NCBI GenBank assembly: GCA_014304875.1
Contig: JACRUD010000086.1
Span: 1 to 37,348, forward strand
Origin: Vulcanimicrobiota bacterium
GTDB taxonomy: Bacteria > Vulcanimicrobiota > Vulcanimicrobiia > Eremiobacterales > Eremiobacteraceae
Reading direction: 5' to 3'
Length of the DNA: 37,348 nt
The notes beneath the pieces were generated by a model. That model worked only from the letters and a program-made list of their open reading frames with translations. It was not told the origin of the DNA and ran no database searches. Shown here one piece after another: positions 23,254-31,724 of the stretch; the stretch's first letter is position 1; every line of letters begins with the position of its first letter. Made by a program: the position numbers and the translations under genes.

Positions 23254-24317
23254 TCTCGTCATCGGGCCTCCAAAACGGCGTCGTCTCGTACCGGCGCATT
23301 CTATTGATCCGAACCGATCGCGTCGGCGATCTGGTGCTTTCGACGCCGGCCATCGCTTCGTTTCGCAGGTCGTGGCCGCAAGCGCGGATCGAAGCACTGG
23401 TGACCCCGTATACCGAGCCGATCCTACGGTATAGCCCGGACGTCGACGCGGTGCACGTGCTTGCGCCCGGGATGAGACGTCAGCAAGCACGTGCATTCGT
23501 CCGCCGGTTGGCTACCGACGCCGACCTGGTCGTCGCCTTAGCGCCGCGTACCGCGGACTACCGTTTAGCCGCTTGGACTCGGGCTCCGCGGCGAATCGGA
23601 TACGTCTACCAGCGACGTTACGGCTCCCGTCTGGCGGCCCGTTTCCTGCTCTCCGAGCATGGATTATCGAGTGCGGATCCGCAGCTGGCAGAACGCTTCC
23701 CGCAGCATGCCGTGCCCCATGAAGTCGAGCAGGTGCTCGCTCTCGTGCCGCTGGCGGGGGGGCATGTACGAAGGGAAGAGCTGGTGCTGCAGGTCGGTGA
23801 CGAAGAGGCGGCCCTTGCCGGAGCCCGGATTCCGCCCGGCGCGATCGGATTGAACCTATCGCCCCGCTGGTTCGCTTCGAACTTCGGTTTCGACGCGGTC
23901 AAATCACTGATCGAACGGCTGGCGGCGGACCGGAGGGACGTCGTGGTCATTCACGGAAACGACGTGGCCGAAACGGCGGCGCGTCTTGGCGGCGCCGTTT
24001 GCGCGCCGGGCAGCGTCTGGCTGGGCGCGATGCCCCTGCTTGAGTGGGCCGCCGCACTAGGTCGGTGCGGCGTGGTTCTCACGGTCGACAGCGGCGCGAC
24101 GCACGTCGCGGCGGCGATGGGAGCTCCGGTAGTCGTCGTGTTCGAGGACAAGTACTTTCGCTTGAGTTCGCAGGAGTGGGCCCCTTGGCGCGTGCCGCAC
24201 GTGATGTTGCGCAAACCGCGGACGGCCGCCGGAGCGCAGGCTCTCATAGAGCACATCTGCGCAGCCGCCGTATCTCTGTGCGCTGCGGGCACGGCTGCCG
24301 CCACAGGGGCAGGGTAA
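23250..24317 (+). CDS. Glycosyltransferase family 9, heptosyltransferase-like (third of three)
   Basis: The 355-residue protein has the clearest GT9 N-terminus of the three: RRILLIRTDRVGDLVLSTPAIASFRR. The donor-binding motif is VVLTVDSGATHVAAAMGAPVVVVFED (from about residue 275). IGYVYQRRYGSRLAARFLLSE is the mid-domain acceptor-side loop. It is likely an ADP-heptose:LPS heptosyltransferase or a related enzyme. GTG 23250 overlaps the preceding TGA. An alternative later start is possible because the first twelve residues precede the conserved core. The C-terminus ends in an Ala/Gly-rich tail. The next GT2 starts six bases after the stop. Confidence 0.9.
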   Translation: MISSSGLQNGVVSYRRILLIRTDRVGDLVLSTPAIASFRRSWPQARIEALVTPYTEPILRYSPDVDAVHVLAPGMRRQQARAFVRRLATDADLVVALAPRTADYRLAAWTRAPRRIGYVYQRRYGSRLAARFLLSEHGLSSADPQLAERFPQHAVPHEVEQVLALVPLAGGHVRREELVLQVGDEEAALAGARIPPGAIGLNLSPRWFASNFGFDAVKSLIERLAADRRDVVVIHGNDVAETAARLGGAVCAPGSVWLGAMPLLEWAAALGRCGVVLTVDSGATHVAAAMGAPVVVVFEDKYFRLSSQEWAPWRVPHVMLRKPRTAAGAQALIEHICAAAVSLCAAGTAAATGAG

Positions 24318-24323
24318 GCGGTC

Positions 24324-25250
24324 GTGGATATCTCAGTCGTCATTCCGACGTTTAATCGGCTCGACAAGTTGAAAGTCGTGCTGCCGACCCTGCTGGACCA
24401 GAGTTTGTCCCCACAGCGTTACGAAATCGTCCTCGCCGATTCTCAAAGCACGGACGGCACGGCAGATTTTATCGCCGCTATTCCCCATGGCGACGGGCGC
24501 GTTCCCATACGTTACTTGCCCTTCCCGTACGGCGGCCGGGCGGCCGCCCGCAATGCGGGGGTGTCGTGCGCCCAGGCTCCCATCGTGCTGTTCACCGATG
24601 CCGACATCCTGGCGACGCCGGATTTGCTCGAGCGCCATCTGCGCGGACACGCCGCGTCGAGCCGGCCCGTGGCGATCGTCGGCTGCGAGCTGCAGGTGCA
24701 GTCGCTCGCCGACTATCGAGAACAACGGGATCGTCCTAAGGTTCGCCGGCCGCTGCACCCGCCGCACCGCGTCCGGCTCTCGTGGCTGTATTTCCTGACC
24801 GGGAACGCGTCCGTCCGCCGGGCCGACGTGTTGCGGGTCGGCGGCTTCGATGAAGGTTTTACGGGCTACGGGCACGAGGATTTGGAATTGGGATACAGAC
24901 TGGAAAAGGCCGGCGTCGCACTGCGCTACGATTCCGAGGCGATCAATTTCCACTGGCATCCGGTCGGCTACGGCGAACAAATGGACCGCATGGAATTGGC
25001 CGGCGTCTCAACCGTCCGCTTCTACCGAAAGCATCGTGACCTGGCGGTCAAGACCCACTTGGGCATGACTCCCATCTCGCTCGGGTTACACTCGGTGCTG
25101 CGCGCGGCGACGCCCCTGCGGCGCGCGATCGAGCGAGCCGGAGCCGTGCAAGAGCCGCCCAAGAAAAACACTTGGCCGTTCATCGCGCGCCAAATCGCGT
25201 ATCAATACCATTACTTGAGCGGCGTGAAGAACGCGCTGCGCGGCGATTGA
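24324..25250 (+). CDS. Glycosyltransferase family 2 (third of three)
   Basis: The 308-residue GT-A protein begins directly with MDISVVIPTFNRLDKLKVVL. It has EIVLADSQSTDGTADFI, the metal-binding DAD in LFTDADILATP (Asp92, Asp94), and the acceptor-side GGFDEGFTGYGHEDLELGYRLEKAG. His replaces the Trp seen at the GWED position of its two paralogues. A longer C-terminal extension (about residues 230-308) ends in an aromatic helix. The GTG at 24324 leaves only six bases after the previous stop. aspS starts four bases after this gene ends, so a housekeeping tRNA synthetase is read from the same transcript. Confidence 0.9.
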   Translation: MDISVVIPTFNRLDKLKVVLPTLLDQSLSPQRYEIVLADSQSTDGTADFIAAIPHGDGRVPIRYLPFPYGGRAAARNAGVSCAQAPIVLFTDADILATPDLLERHLRGHAASSRPVAIVGCELQVQSLADYREQRDRPKVRRPLHPPHRVRLSWLYFLTGNASVRRADVLRVGGFDEGFTGYGHEDLELGYRLEKAGVALRYDSEAINFHWHPVGYGEQMDRMELAGVSTVRFYRKHRDLAVKTHLGMTPISLGLHSVLRAATPLRRAIERAGAVQEPPKKNTWPFIARQIAYQYHYLSGVKNALRGD

Positions 25251-25254
25251 TTAA

Positions 25255-27057
25255 ATGAAGAACAGCGCGGTCGGGCCGCTGCACCGGGACTGCGGTTCGC
25301 TCCACCCGCAGGATGAAGGGACTGAAGTCGAGATCCGAGGCTGGGTGAACAGCACGCGCGATCACGGCGGATTGATCTTCGTCGACGTGCGGGATTCCAG
25401 CGGGATCGCGCAGGCCGTGGCGGACCCGCGCACCGCCCCGGAGGCGGCCGCGGCGGCTTCGAGTCTGCGGTCCGAGGATGTCGTCGCTTTGCGTGGCGCG
25501 GTACGGCGCCGGCCGACCGGCACGGAAAACCCGAAGCTGACCAGCGGGGACACGGAAGTCGCCCTTGACTCCGTCAGCATCTTGAACCGCTCCCTGACGC
25601 CACCCTTCCCCGTCCATGGTGAAGCGGACGTTGAGGAAGGCTTGCGTCTGAAATACCGGTACCTGGACTTGCGGCGCCCGCACATGCAACGCAACTTGGC
25701 GCTGCGGCACCGGGCCATCAAGGCGGTCCGCGACTATCTGGACGAGCAGGGTTTTCTCGAGATAGAGACGCCGATGCTCATCAAACAAACGCCAGAAGGG
25801 GCGCGCGATTTTCTCGTGCCAAGCCGTCTCCACGGCGGCCAATTCTACGCGTTGCCGCAGTCGCCGCAGTTGTTCAAACAGCTGCTGATGGTCGCCGGCT
25901 TCGGGCGCTACTTCCAGATCGCCCGCTGTTTTCGCGACGAAGACGCGCGCTCGGACCGTCAGCCCGAATTCACGCAAATAGATCTCGAAATGGCCTTCCC
26001 GACCATCGAAGGCGTTATCGCGGTTGTGGAGGGCATGTTGGCACATATGTTCCGACAAGCGCTGGCAGTCGACGTGGGCGCGCCCTTTCGACGCTTGTCG
26101 CACGCGGACGCGATGGCGCGCTACGGATCCGATAAGCCGGACCTGCGCTTCGGGATGGAGCTGATCGAAGTGACGCCGGCGTTCGAGGGGACGCAGTTCA
26201 AAGTTTTTGCCGCCGCCGTGCAAGCCGGCGAATCGATCGTCGGCGTGGTGGATGAAGGCGGCGCCGCTCGCTCCCGCCGCGACTTCGACGCGCTCGCCCG
26301 CGTGGCGGCAGAGTGGGGAGCAAAAGGCTTAGCGTGGATCGCGTTTACGCCGGACGGCCTGAAGTCATCGCTGCCCAAGGCCGCCTTGGAGACCCAGACG
26401 ATCGATCGCTTGGGCGCGCTGACCCATGCAAAGCAGGGCGACGCCGTGCTGATGGTGGCGGCCGAGCGTACCGAAGCCCGGACGCTTGCGGGGAAGATGC
26501 GGCTGCACCTCGCAGCGCAGAACAACCTGCGCGACGCGCGGCGCTTCGAATTCTGTTGGGTGCTGGATTTTCCGCTTTTCGAGATAAACCCGGAAGGCGG
26601 AATCGGACCGATGCACCATCCTTTCACCGCGCCGGCGGTCGGATCCGAGTCGCTGCCTGGAGATCCTTTGTCTCTGCGCGCTCAGCACTACGATGTCGTT
26701 CTCAACGGATCTGAACTGGGCAGCGGTTCGATCCGCATTCATGACGCGGCTCTTCAGCGGCGCATATTTGCTATGTTGGGGTATCCCGAAGATGAAGTGG
26801 CCGAGCGCTTCGGCTTCCTTCTCGAGGCGCTGGCTTTTGGCGCTCCTCCGCACGGCGGCATGGCGCTGGGCGTGGATCGCATAGTCCAGATCATGGTCGG
26901 CGCCGAATCGATCCGGGAAGTGATCGCATTCCCCAAAAACCAACGCTTCCAGGACCTGATGATGCAGGCGCCGGCGAGGGTTCCGAAGGCTTTGCTGGAC
27001 GAGCTGCGATTGCGTGTGGATCTACCTCCCGCGCCGCCGGTCTCCCAGCGTTCTTGA
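25255..27057 (+). CDS. aspS: Aspartyl-tRNA synthetase, bacterial type
   Basis: The 600-residue class II synthetase is full length for the bacterial type, which has an extra GAD domain. The N-terminal OB-fold anticodon domain includes EIRGWVNSTRDHGGLIFVDVRDSSGIAQ. Motif 1 lies around FLEIETPMLIKQTPEGARDFLVP and the catalytic QSPQLFKQLLM follows. Motif 2 is YFQIARCFRDEDARSDRQPEFTQID. The GAD insert spans roughly 290-420, and motif 3 is GMALGVDRIVQIMVGAESIREVIAFPK (about 535-562). It charges tRNA-Asp. Whether it also charges tRNA-Asn cannot be read from the sequence alone. The ATG follows the GT2 stop by four bases. Confidence 0.96.
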   Translation: MKNSAVGPLHRDCGSLHPQDEGTEVEIRGWVNSTRDHGGLIFVDVRDSSGIAQAVADPRTAPEAAAAASSLRSEDVVALRGAVRRRPTGTENPKLTSGDTEVALDSVSILNRSLTPPFPVHGEADVEEGLRLKYRYLDLRRPHMQRNLALRHRAIKAVRDYLDEQGFLEIETPMLIKQTPEGARDFLVPSRLHGGQFYALPQSPQLFKQLLMVAGFGRYFQIARCFRDEDARSDRQPEFTQIDLEMAFPTIEGVIAVVEGMLAHMFRQALAVDVGAPFRRLSHADAMARYGSDKPDLRFGMELIEVTPAFEGTQFKVFAAAVQAGESIVGVVDEGGAARSRRDFDALARVAAEWGAKGLAWIAFTPDGLKSSLPKAALETQTIDRLGALTHAKQGDAVLMVAAERTEARTLAGKMRLHLAAQNNLRDARRFEFCWVLDFPLFEINPEGGIGPMHHPFTAPAVGSESLPGDPLSLRAQHYDVVLNGSELGSGSIRIHDAALQRRIFAMLGYPEDEVAERFGFLLEALAFGAPPHGGMALGVDRIVQIMVGAESIREVIAFPKNQRFQDLMMQAPARVPKALLDELRLRVDLPPAPPVSQRS

Positions 27058-27071
27058 GAACGGACCGAACG

Positions 27072-27953
27072 ATGCAGGGTCAAACGATCGCGCTCGTGCG
27101 CGAAGAGGACGACAAAGACCAACGCGTCAAGGAGGTCTATCGCGACATCAAAGAGTCGCTGCGTATTCCATTCGTCAACGTTCTATTTCAGGCGTACGCG
27201 GCCGTGCCGCGCTTCCTCGATTTTACCTGGCGCAGGCTGCGTCCGAGCATGCTGTCCCTTCGGTTCGTCGACCAGGCGACAAGCATCGGCTCTCTGGCGG
27301 ACCGCGGCGTCGGGGTCTGGAACATCGCCGATCACGCCGCGGAATTACGAGCCCGCAACATCGGCGAGGCCGATATCCGCAAGATGCGGGAGATCGTGGA
27401 CCTGTTTCATCAAGTGGATCCGCGGCTGCTCGTTATCGCGGTCGCGGTGCGGCTCGCGCTTGCCGGCGAAGAGGTGGGCGGCGCCGGCTCTTCGGGGCCT
27501 CCCTCGGATGAGGACAAGGAAAAAGTCGGTACGGACTTCCGCGGCATCAATGTCTCAAAAACTGACGAGCGAGACGCGCCTCTGCGGGTGCGCACGATTT
27601 TGGAAGAGATAAAGACGTCGGCCGGGCTGCCGTTCGTGAATAACGATTATCGCGCGATGGCGGCGTGGCCGGACTGGCTTGAGGTGTGGTGGAGGGATTG
27701 CAGGCCGGTGATGTGCGACGATCGCTACTGGGGGCTGTGCCGGGAGCTTACCGAAGCGGCTCACCAGGCGGCGCTCATGCTGCCCCATCAGCTCAACCTT
27801 GCTTCAGACTTGTTGGATCAATACGGCGTGAGCGCGCAAGAACGCCAGCGTGTCGCAGCGGTCAACCTGGTGTTTTGCGAGACGCTGCCGGGCCTGATCT
27901 TGAATATGGCGATCGCGCGCCGAGGACTTGCTGCTAGACCGCAAAACCCGTGA
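27072..27953 (+). CDS. DehI-family protein (halocarboxylic acid dehalogenase-like)
   Basis: The 293-residue all-helical protein has two related halves. VKEVYRDIKESLRIPFVNVLFQAYAAVPRFLDFTWRRLRP in the first is echoed by VRTILEEIKTSAGLPFVNNDYRAMAAWPDWLEVWWRDCRP in the second. This internal duplication is the hallmark of group I 2-haloacid dehalogenases (DehI), which hydrolyse D- and L-2-haloacids with a catalytic Asp. In the second repeat the Asn-Asp of VNNDY is one candidate, but I cannot confirm the active site. Many uncharacterised homologues occur in bacteria, so haloacid use is not proven. ATG 27072 is chosen. A TTG at 27054 would overlap the aspS stop as TTGA, a junction used repeatedly here, and is a real alternative. 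Confidence 0.8.
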   Translation: MQGQTIALVREEDDKDQRVKEVYRDIKESLRIPFVNVLFQAYAAVPRFLDFTWRRLRPSMLSLRFVDQATSIGSLADRGVGVWNIADHAAELRARNIGEADIRKMREIVDLFHQVDPRLLVIAVAVRLALAGEEVGGAGSSGPPSDEDKEKVGTDFRGINVSKTDERDAPLRVRTILEEIKTSAGLPFVNNDYRAMAAWPDWLEVWWRDCRPVMCDDRYWGLCRELTEAAHQAALMLPHQLNLASDLLDQYGVSAQERQRVAAVNLVFCETLPGLILNMAIARRGLAARPQNP

Positions 27954-27994
27954 AGCAGACCCAGCGGTTCCGTTCTTGAGAGGACACAAACTCG

Positions 27995-28903
27995 ATGCTC
28001 ATCACCCCTATGGCGCCGCCTCAGGCGGTGCCGATCGCGAGCTACTTCGATTACATGACCGTCGATTCTGCACGTCGACGCGTCTACGCCGCGCATACCG
28101 GTAACCGCGCTCTGCTCATCGTGAACGCCGACACCGCGGCGATCATCGGCCAAGTCCGGGTGGGGCCGCTGCACGGTGTTGCGATCGACCCCGACAGCGG
28201 TTTCGTGTACACCGGCGACGGCGAGGCCCGGACCGTGTCTGAAGTCGATCCGAGCGCGATGAAGGTCGTGGCAAGCGCCGACGTTCCGGGACCGGTCGAC
28301 GCGATCGCCTACGATCCGGCGCTGCACCGCATCTACGCCGACGAGGACGACGGCGGCCGCGTTTTCGTCATAGACTCGCGCAGCATGAAACAGACCGGGA
28401 CCATCGTCGTGCCCGGCCATCATCCCGAATATCTCGCGATCGACCCCAAATCACACCGCTTGTATCAGAACATCGCGAACTTGAACGAGTTCGTGATCGT
28501 CGATCCGGCGACGCTCAAGGTTTTGAAGACCGTTAAGACGCCGGAGATCGATGAGAACCATCCGCTGCAGATCGACGCAGGCCTCGGTCACCTCTACGAT
28601 GCCGGACGGAACGGCGTCTTGTCGACGTATGATCTGGACGGAAAACTGCTGGGACAGACGAAGTTCCACGGGTCTTTCGACCAGTGCGACGTCGATGCTC
28701 GCGAACATCTGCTCGCTTGTGCCGGGGATGGCGGCGTCACGGTTTTCAGCGATGGCGGCGCGGCGGGCGTTTCGGTTCTCGGCATTCAGGCCATCGACCG
28801 CGGCGTCCATACGGTCGGCGTGGACGACCAGTCGCGCTCGTTTTGGGCCGTCTGGGGCTCCCAAGCCGGAGACTTCATCCAGCATTTCCGCATCGCGCCC
28901 TAG
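27995..28903 (+). CDS. YncE-like beta-propeller protein
   Basis: The 302-residue protein consists of repeated beta-propeller units. Examples are YMTVDSARRRVYAAHTGNRALLIVNADTAAIIGQV, GVAIDPDSGFVYTGDGEARTVSEVDPSAMKVV and YLAIDPKSHRLYQNIANLNEFVIVDPATLKVL. Each has the D-P-x-x-x-x-[LI]-Y and V-D-x-x-T-x-K-V pattern of YncE and YVTN-family propellers. These usually act as extracytoplasmic binding or sensor proteins. No signal peptide is visible at this ATG, which is preceded by GAGAGGA about 12 bases upstream, so the protein is either cytoplasmic or its export signal is missing. The gene is 41 bases after the DehI-like gene and converges with the minus-strand peptidase gene. Confidence 0.82.
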   Translation: MLITPMAPPQAVPIASYFDYMTVDSARRRVYAAHTGNRALLIVNADTAAIIGQVRVGPLHGVAIDPDSGFVYTGDGEARTVSEVDPSAMKVVASADVPGPVDAIAYDPALHRIYADEDDGGRVFVIDSRSMKQTGTIVVPGHHPEYLAIDPKSHRLYQNIANLNEFVIVDPATLKVLKTVKTPEIDENHPLQIDAGLGHLYDAGRNGVLSTYDLDGKLLGQTKFHGSFDQCDVDAREHLLACAGDGGVTVFSDGGAAGVSVLGIQAIDRGVHTVGVDDQSRSFWAVWGSQAGDFIQHFRIAP

Positions 28904-28931
28904 AGCGGGCGTCCACAGCTTCATGTAGCAC

Positions 28932-28980
28932 CTTTAGGTCCGTCAACGCTAAATGTGCCACGGACCTTTTAGGCCGTCAA
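28932..28980. terminator. Inverted repeat and CTTTAGGTCCGTCAA repeats between converging genes
   Basis: AGGTCCGT (28936-28943) and ACGGACCT (28960-28967) form a perfect 8-bp stem with a 16-base loop. It is followed by TTT on the plus strand, and AAAG lies on the other side, so it could act as a bidirectional terminator for the YncE-like gene and the C39 peptidase gene. The left arm is part of CTTTAGGTCCGTCAA (28932-28946), which recurs exactly at 33941-33955. A variant, CTTTTAGGCCGTCAA, lies at 28966-28980 and overlaps the peptidase stop codon. Confidence 0.5.
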
Positions 28981-30101
28981 AATCCGCCCGAGCGTTTCAT
29001 TCTCGGCAGCATCCCCGGCGGTGCGATGAGATAGACCGCTCCTTGCGACCCCGTCAGCCAGGCATGCTCGAACTGCGCACGCCGGTAGACGCGTCGAATG
29101 CCGCCGGGCAGCGCGTACGGTTCGTTCACGACGACATCGCCGCTTTCCGTAAAACCGCGGACGACGAGCAGGTGTCCAGCGGTCTTTTCGTACGGAGCGC
29201 CGGTCAGTTCGCCTGCATTGCATTTGATGCTGGCGATGACGGGGATACCGGCCGCGACCAGGCCCTCTATGTCCGTCAAACCGGAAAAGCGTTGCACCCA
29301 CCCTTCGAGACCGTGCTCGGACGCAAACGCGACGTTGAACGGCCAATTGCCGCAGCCGTCGTACACGGGATCGTAGGTGCCGGACGCTGCCGATTCTATC
29401 GAAACGTCCCATGCCGGATGATCCGTCGCGGCAGCCCAATACGCCATGATCATCGACACGCTCGCCGGGCTGCACCAAGCATCGCCGCCGCCGCCGAGCG
29501 AGCTGCTCACGGGAGAGGCGGTCCGCTGCGAGCGCTCCGGAACCGGCAAGTCTTTGCCCCGCGCGCCGGCCGTTACTCCTGACGCGCGCCCGTCGGAGCC
29601 ATGCGGATCGGTGGCGAGCGCGATGAGGCGCAACGACGGTTCGCCGGCGGCGTCAGGCTCACGCATGAGCGCGGCGCGCACTTGAAAAGCTTGTGCCGGG
29701 CCGTGCAGAGTGAGCGTGTCCGTCTCGACTCGTCCATCGGCGTCCTGCTGGCGGTTCACGGAGTGGCGATGCCCGCGACTCAACGCCGCGCTCCAATGTC
29801 CCATGTCGTACCAGGCCGTCCAGCGCCCCGACCTTTGCGCGCGCAGCGAGATTTCGATCCAAGTGCCCGCCGGCGTGGTCGCGTTCCAGGATGCGACGGC
29901 CGTTCGAAAACCAGCGGGGACTTTGCGAACGGCCGACTCGTATTGGCCGCTGCGCAACGGGGGCCGCAGTTCCGCGACCCAAACGCTCTCGGCGGGCGGC
30001 TTGAGGGATTGCGTGCCATCGAAGGACGTCGAGCCGGCTCGGGCCACGGCCAGCAGTGCGAGCGACAAAGCGGGTGGCCACCCGGCGTTCAGATCTGCCA
30101 C
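28977..30101 (-). CDS. C39-like cysteine peptidase, exported
   Basis: The product is about 374 residues. It has an N-terminal hydrophobic signal (ALSLALLAVARAGS), a beta-rich accessory region with arginine-tryptophan pairs (about 30-185), and a C-terminal Peptidase_C39_2 domain. The catalytic residues are visible: Cys210 in GGGDAWCSPASVSMIMAYW, His310 in TAGHLLVVRGFTESGDV and Asn326 in VVVNEPYALPGG, the position usually held by Asp or Asn. It is a papain-fold hydrolase, probably periplasmic, and may cleave peptides. GTG 30101 is chosen because it gives the signal peptide, and it overlaps the binding-protein stop by 13 bases. The frame is open further upstream, but that stretch is antisense to the binding-protein core. 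The order of genes suggests a role in peptide use. Confidence 0.82.
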   Translation of the reverse strand: MADLNAGWPPALSLALLAVARAGSTSFDGTQSLKPPAESVWVAELRPPLRSGQYESAVRKVPAGFRTAVASWNATTPAGTWIEISLRAQRSGRWTAWYDMGHWSAALSRGHRHSVNRQQDADGRVETDTLTLHGPAQAFQVRAALMREPDAAGEPSLRLIALATDPHGSDGRASGVTAGARGKDLPVPERSQRTASPVSSSLGGGGDAWCSPASVSMIMAYWAAATDHPAWDVSIESAASGTYDPVYDGCGNWPFNVAFASEHGLEGWVQRFSGLTDIEGLVAAGIPVIASIKCNAGELTGAPYEKTAGHLLVVRGFTESGDVVVNEPYALPGGIRRVYRRAQFEHAWLTGSQGAVYLIAPPGMLPRMKRSGGF

Positions 30102-31723
30102 TCCCAACTGTTCCAGTAATCCGTGACGACTGGCGAGGGCTTGAAGTTCTTGAAGTCGGTATTGAGCGCGATGACGTTGTCGTCCCAGTACACCATGACG
30201 GCGGGAACTTCGTCCAGCATGATCTTCCACGCTTCCAGATAGTCCTTGCGTCGCACGTCGTGATCGTAATGGAGTTGCGCGTCGCGTAAAAATGCATCGA
30301 CCCGATGGTTGCAGTAGAAATCGGTGTTCGCACCGTGATGCGGCCAGAAGTCGCAACCCCATGTCCCTAAGTCGTCCGGGTCGACCGCTTCGGTGTTGAC
30401 GATCCACGAGATGTCGTACGTCCCTCCGTAGAGGGGTCCATCCGGCGCGAACAAGACGGCGCCCGCGAAGTTCTTGACCGTGATGTCGACGCCGACCGCT
30501 TTGAGGTCGCTTGCGACGAGTTCTTCGGCGTTGGCATTGGGCCGGTTGTCGGTGGCGGTCGAAATGGACAGCGACAGTCGCCGACCGCCCTTCGTCCGCA
30601 TGCCGTCCGACCCGACCGTCCAGCCGGCAGCATCCAGAGAGCGCCGCGCGGCGGCGGGGTCGTAAGGAATTGGGCTTAATCGGTTGGCCGCCCACGAAAA
30701 AGGCGGGATATCGGTCGCAGCGCGCACGCCGAGGCCCGCGTAGACGTCGCTGACGATCTTGTTGAAATCGACCGCTTGGGCGATCGCGCGCCGGACATGC
30801 ACGTCGCCCAAGATGGGGTTTTTCAAGTTAAAGTCCATGTGGCGGTAGTTCGCCGTCAGCTGGGTCTGTATCCGTATGCCGGGCAGGCCCTGCAGCTGCC
30901 CCACGAGCGGTTTCGAGACGCCGTCGATGAGGTCGATCTCCTTGGTGCGCATCTGATCGACCGAGGTGTTCGGATTGGGAATGATCTTGATGATGACTTG
31001 ACGCAGGCGCGGCCTTCCACGCCAGTAACGGGGGTTGGCGTCGAAATCGATCTCCGAGCCGTGCTGCCAGCGTCGCAACACGAAGGGGCCATCGCCGATC
31101 GGCGCCGCGTCGTACGGGATATGATTCAAGTCTTTGTACCGGCTCAGGATGTGCGCCGGCAACGGCGGGAAGGATCCCTCGGAGAAGAGGTAGACCGCTG
31201 AACCGAGCGGTTCTTTCATGATCAGCGTGACGCGGTGCGGGGAATCGACGATGATGTCCTTGATCTTGTCGAAGCCCGCGCTCGATACGACGGCATTCAT
31301 GCCGCCGGCGATCGCGTGCCAGGTGAAAACGACGTCTTCGGCCGTCACCGGCACACCGTCCGACCAGTAGACGTTGGGGCGCAGATCGAACGTGATCCGG
31401 AGCCCGTCTTTACTGATGAGACCGTTGTGCACCGTCGGAAGCTCCATCGCTAAGCCGGGCACCGGTCGCTCTTGGCCGTCGAATCGGAAAAAGGGTTCGA
31501 AAAGCAGCGCCGTCACGTCGTCGGCCGATTCTTGATTCGAGAACATGCGGACGAGCGAGTTGGGCTCTTCCGACTCCGCCAAGCGCGCGACTCCGGGGAT
31601 GGTGTGCGGGTTACGGCCGTTGGACGCCGTGCCGGATGATGAAGCGCCCCGCCCGCCTGTGTGCGAGCAGGATGCGAGCGTCAGTACGGCCAGCAGGGCA
31701 GCAAACCGTCTCTTTGGGGGCAT
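30089..31723 (-). CDS. Peptide ABC transporter substrate-binding lipoprotein (SBP_bac_5 family)
   Basis: The 544-residue protein starts MPPKRRFAALLAVLTLASC, a lipoprotein signal with lipobox LASC and the acylated Cys19. The rest follows the DppA/OppA fold: ALLFEPFFRFDGQERPVPGLA, GLRITFDLRPNVYWSDGVPVTAEDVVFTWHAI, APIGDGPFVLRRWQHGSEIDFDANPRYWRG and HVRRAIAQAVDFNKIV. Such proteins capture di- or oligopeptides outside the inner membrane; OppA homologue MppA takes murein tripeptide. No permease or ATPase genes are next to it, so it must use components encoded elsewhere. The ATG at 31723 has an AAAGGA site 5 bases upstream, inside the end of the DUF1611 gene. A longer upstream reading frame lacks a signal and is rejected. 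Confidence 0.92.
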   Translation of the reverse strand: MPPKRRFAALLAVLTLASCSHTGGRGASSSGTASNGRNPHTIPGVARLAESEEPNSLVRMFSNQESADDVTALLFEPFFRFDGQERPVPGLAMELPTVHNGLISKDGLRITFDLRPNVYWSDGVPVTAEDVVFTWHAIAGGMNAVVSSAGFDKIKDIIVDSPHRVTLIMKEPLGSAVYLFSEGSFPPLPAHILSRYKDLNHIPYDAAPIGDGPFVLRRWQHGSEIDFDANPRYWRGRPRLRQVIIKIIPNPNTSVDQMRTKEIDLIDGVSKPLVGQLQGLPGIRIQTQLTANYRHMDFNLKNPILGDVHVRRAIAQAVDFNKIVSDVYAGLGVRAATDIPPFSWAANRLSPIPYDPAAARRSLDAAGWTVGSDGMRTKGGRRLSLSISTATDNRPNANAEELVASDLKAVGVDITVKNFAGAVLFAPDGPLYGGTYDISWIVNTEAVDPDDLGTWGCDFWPHHGANTDFYCNHRVDAFLRDAQLHYDHDVRRKDYLEAWKIMLDEVPAVMVYWDDNVIALNTDFKNFKPSPVVTDYWNSWEWQI

Positions 31724-31724
31724 G

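Noticed and set aside
30102-30695. Upstream extension of the C39 peptidase on the minus strand
   Set aside because: It is a shadow of the substrate-binding lipoprotein. The signal-peptide-like start at 30101 explains the real N-terminus.
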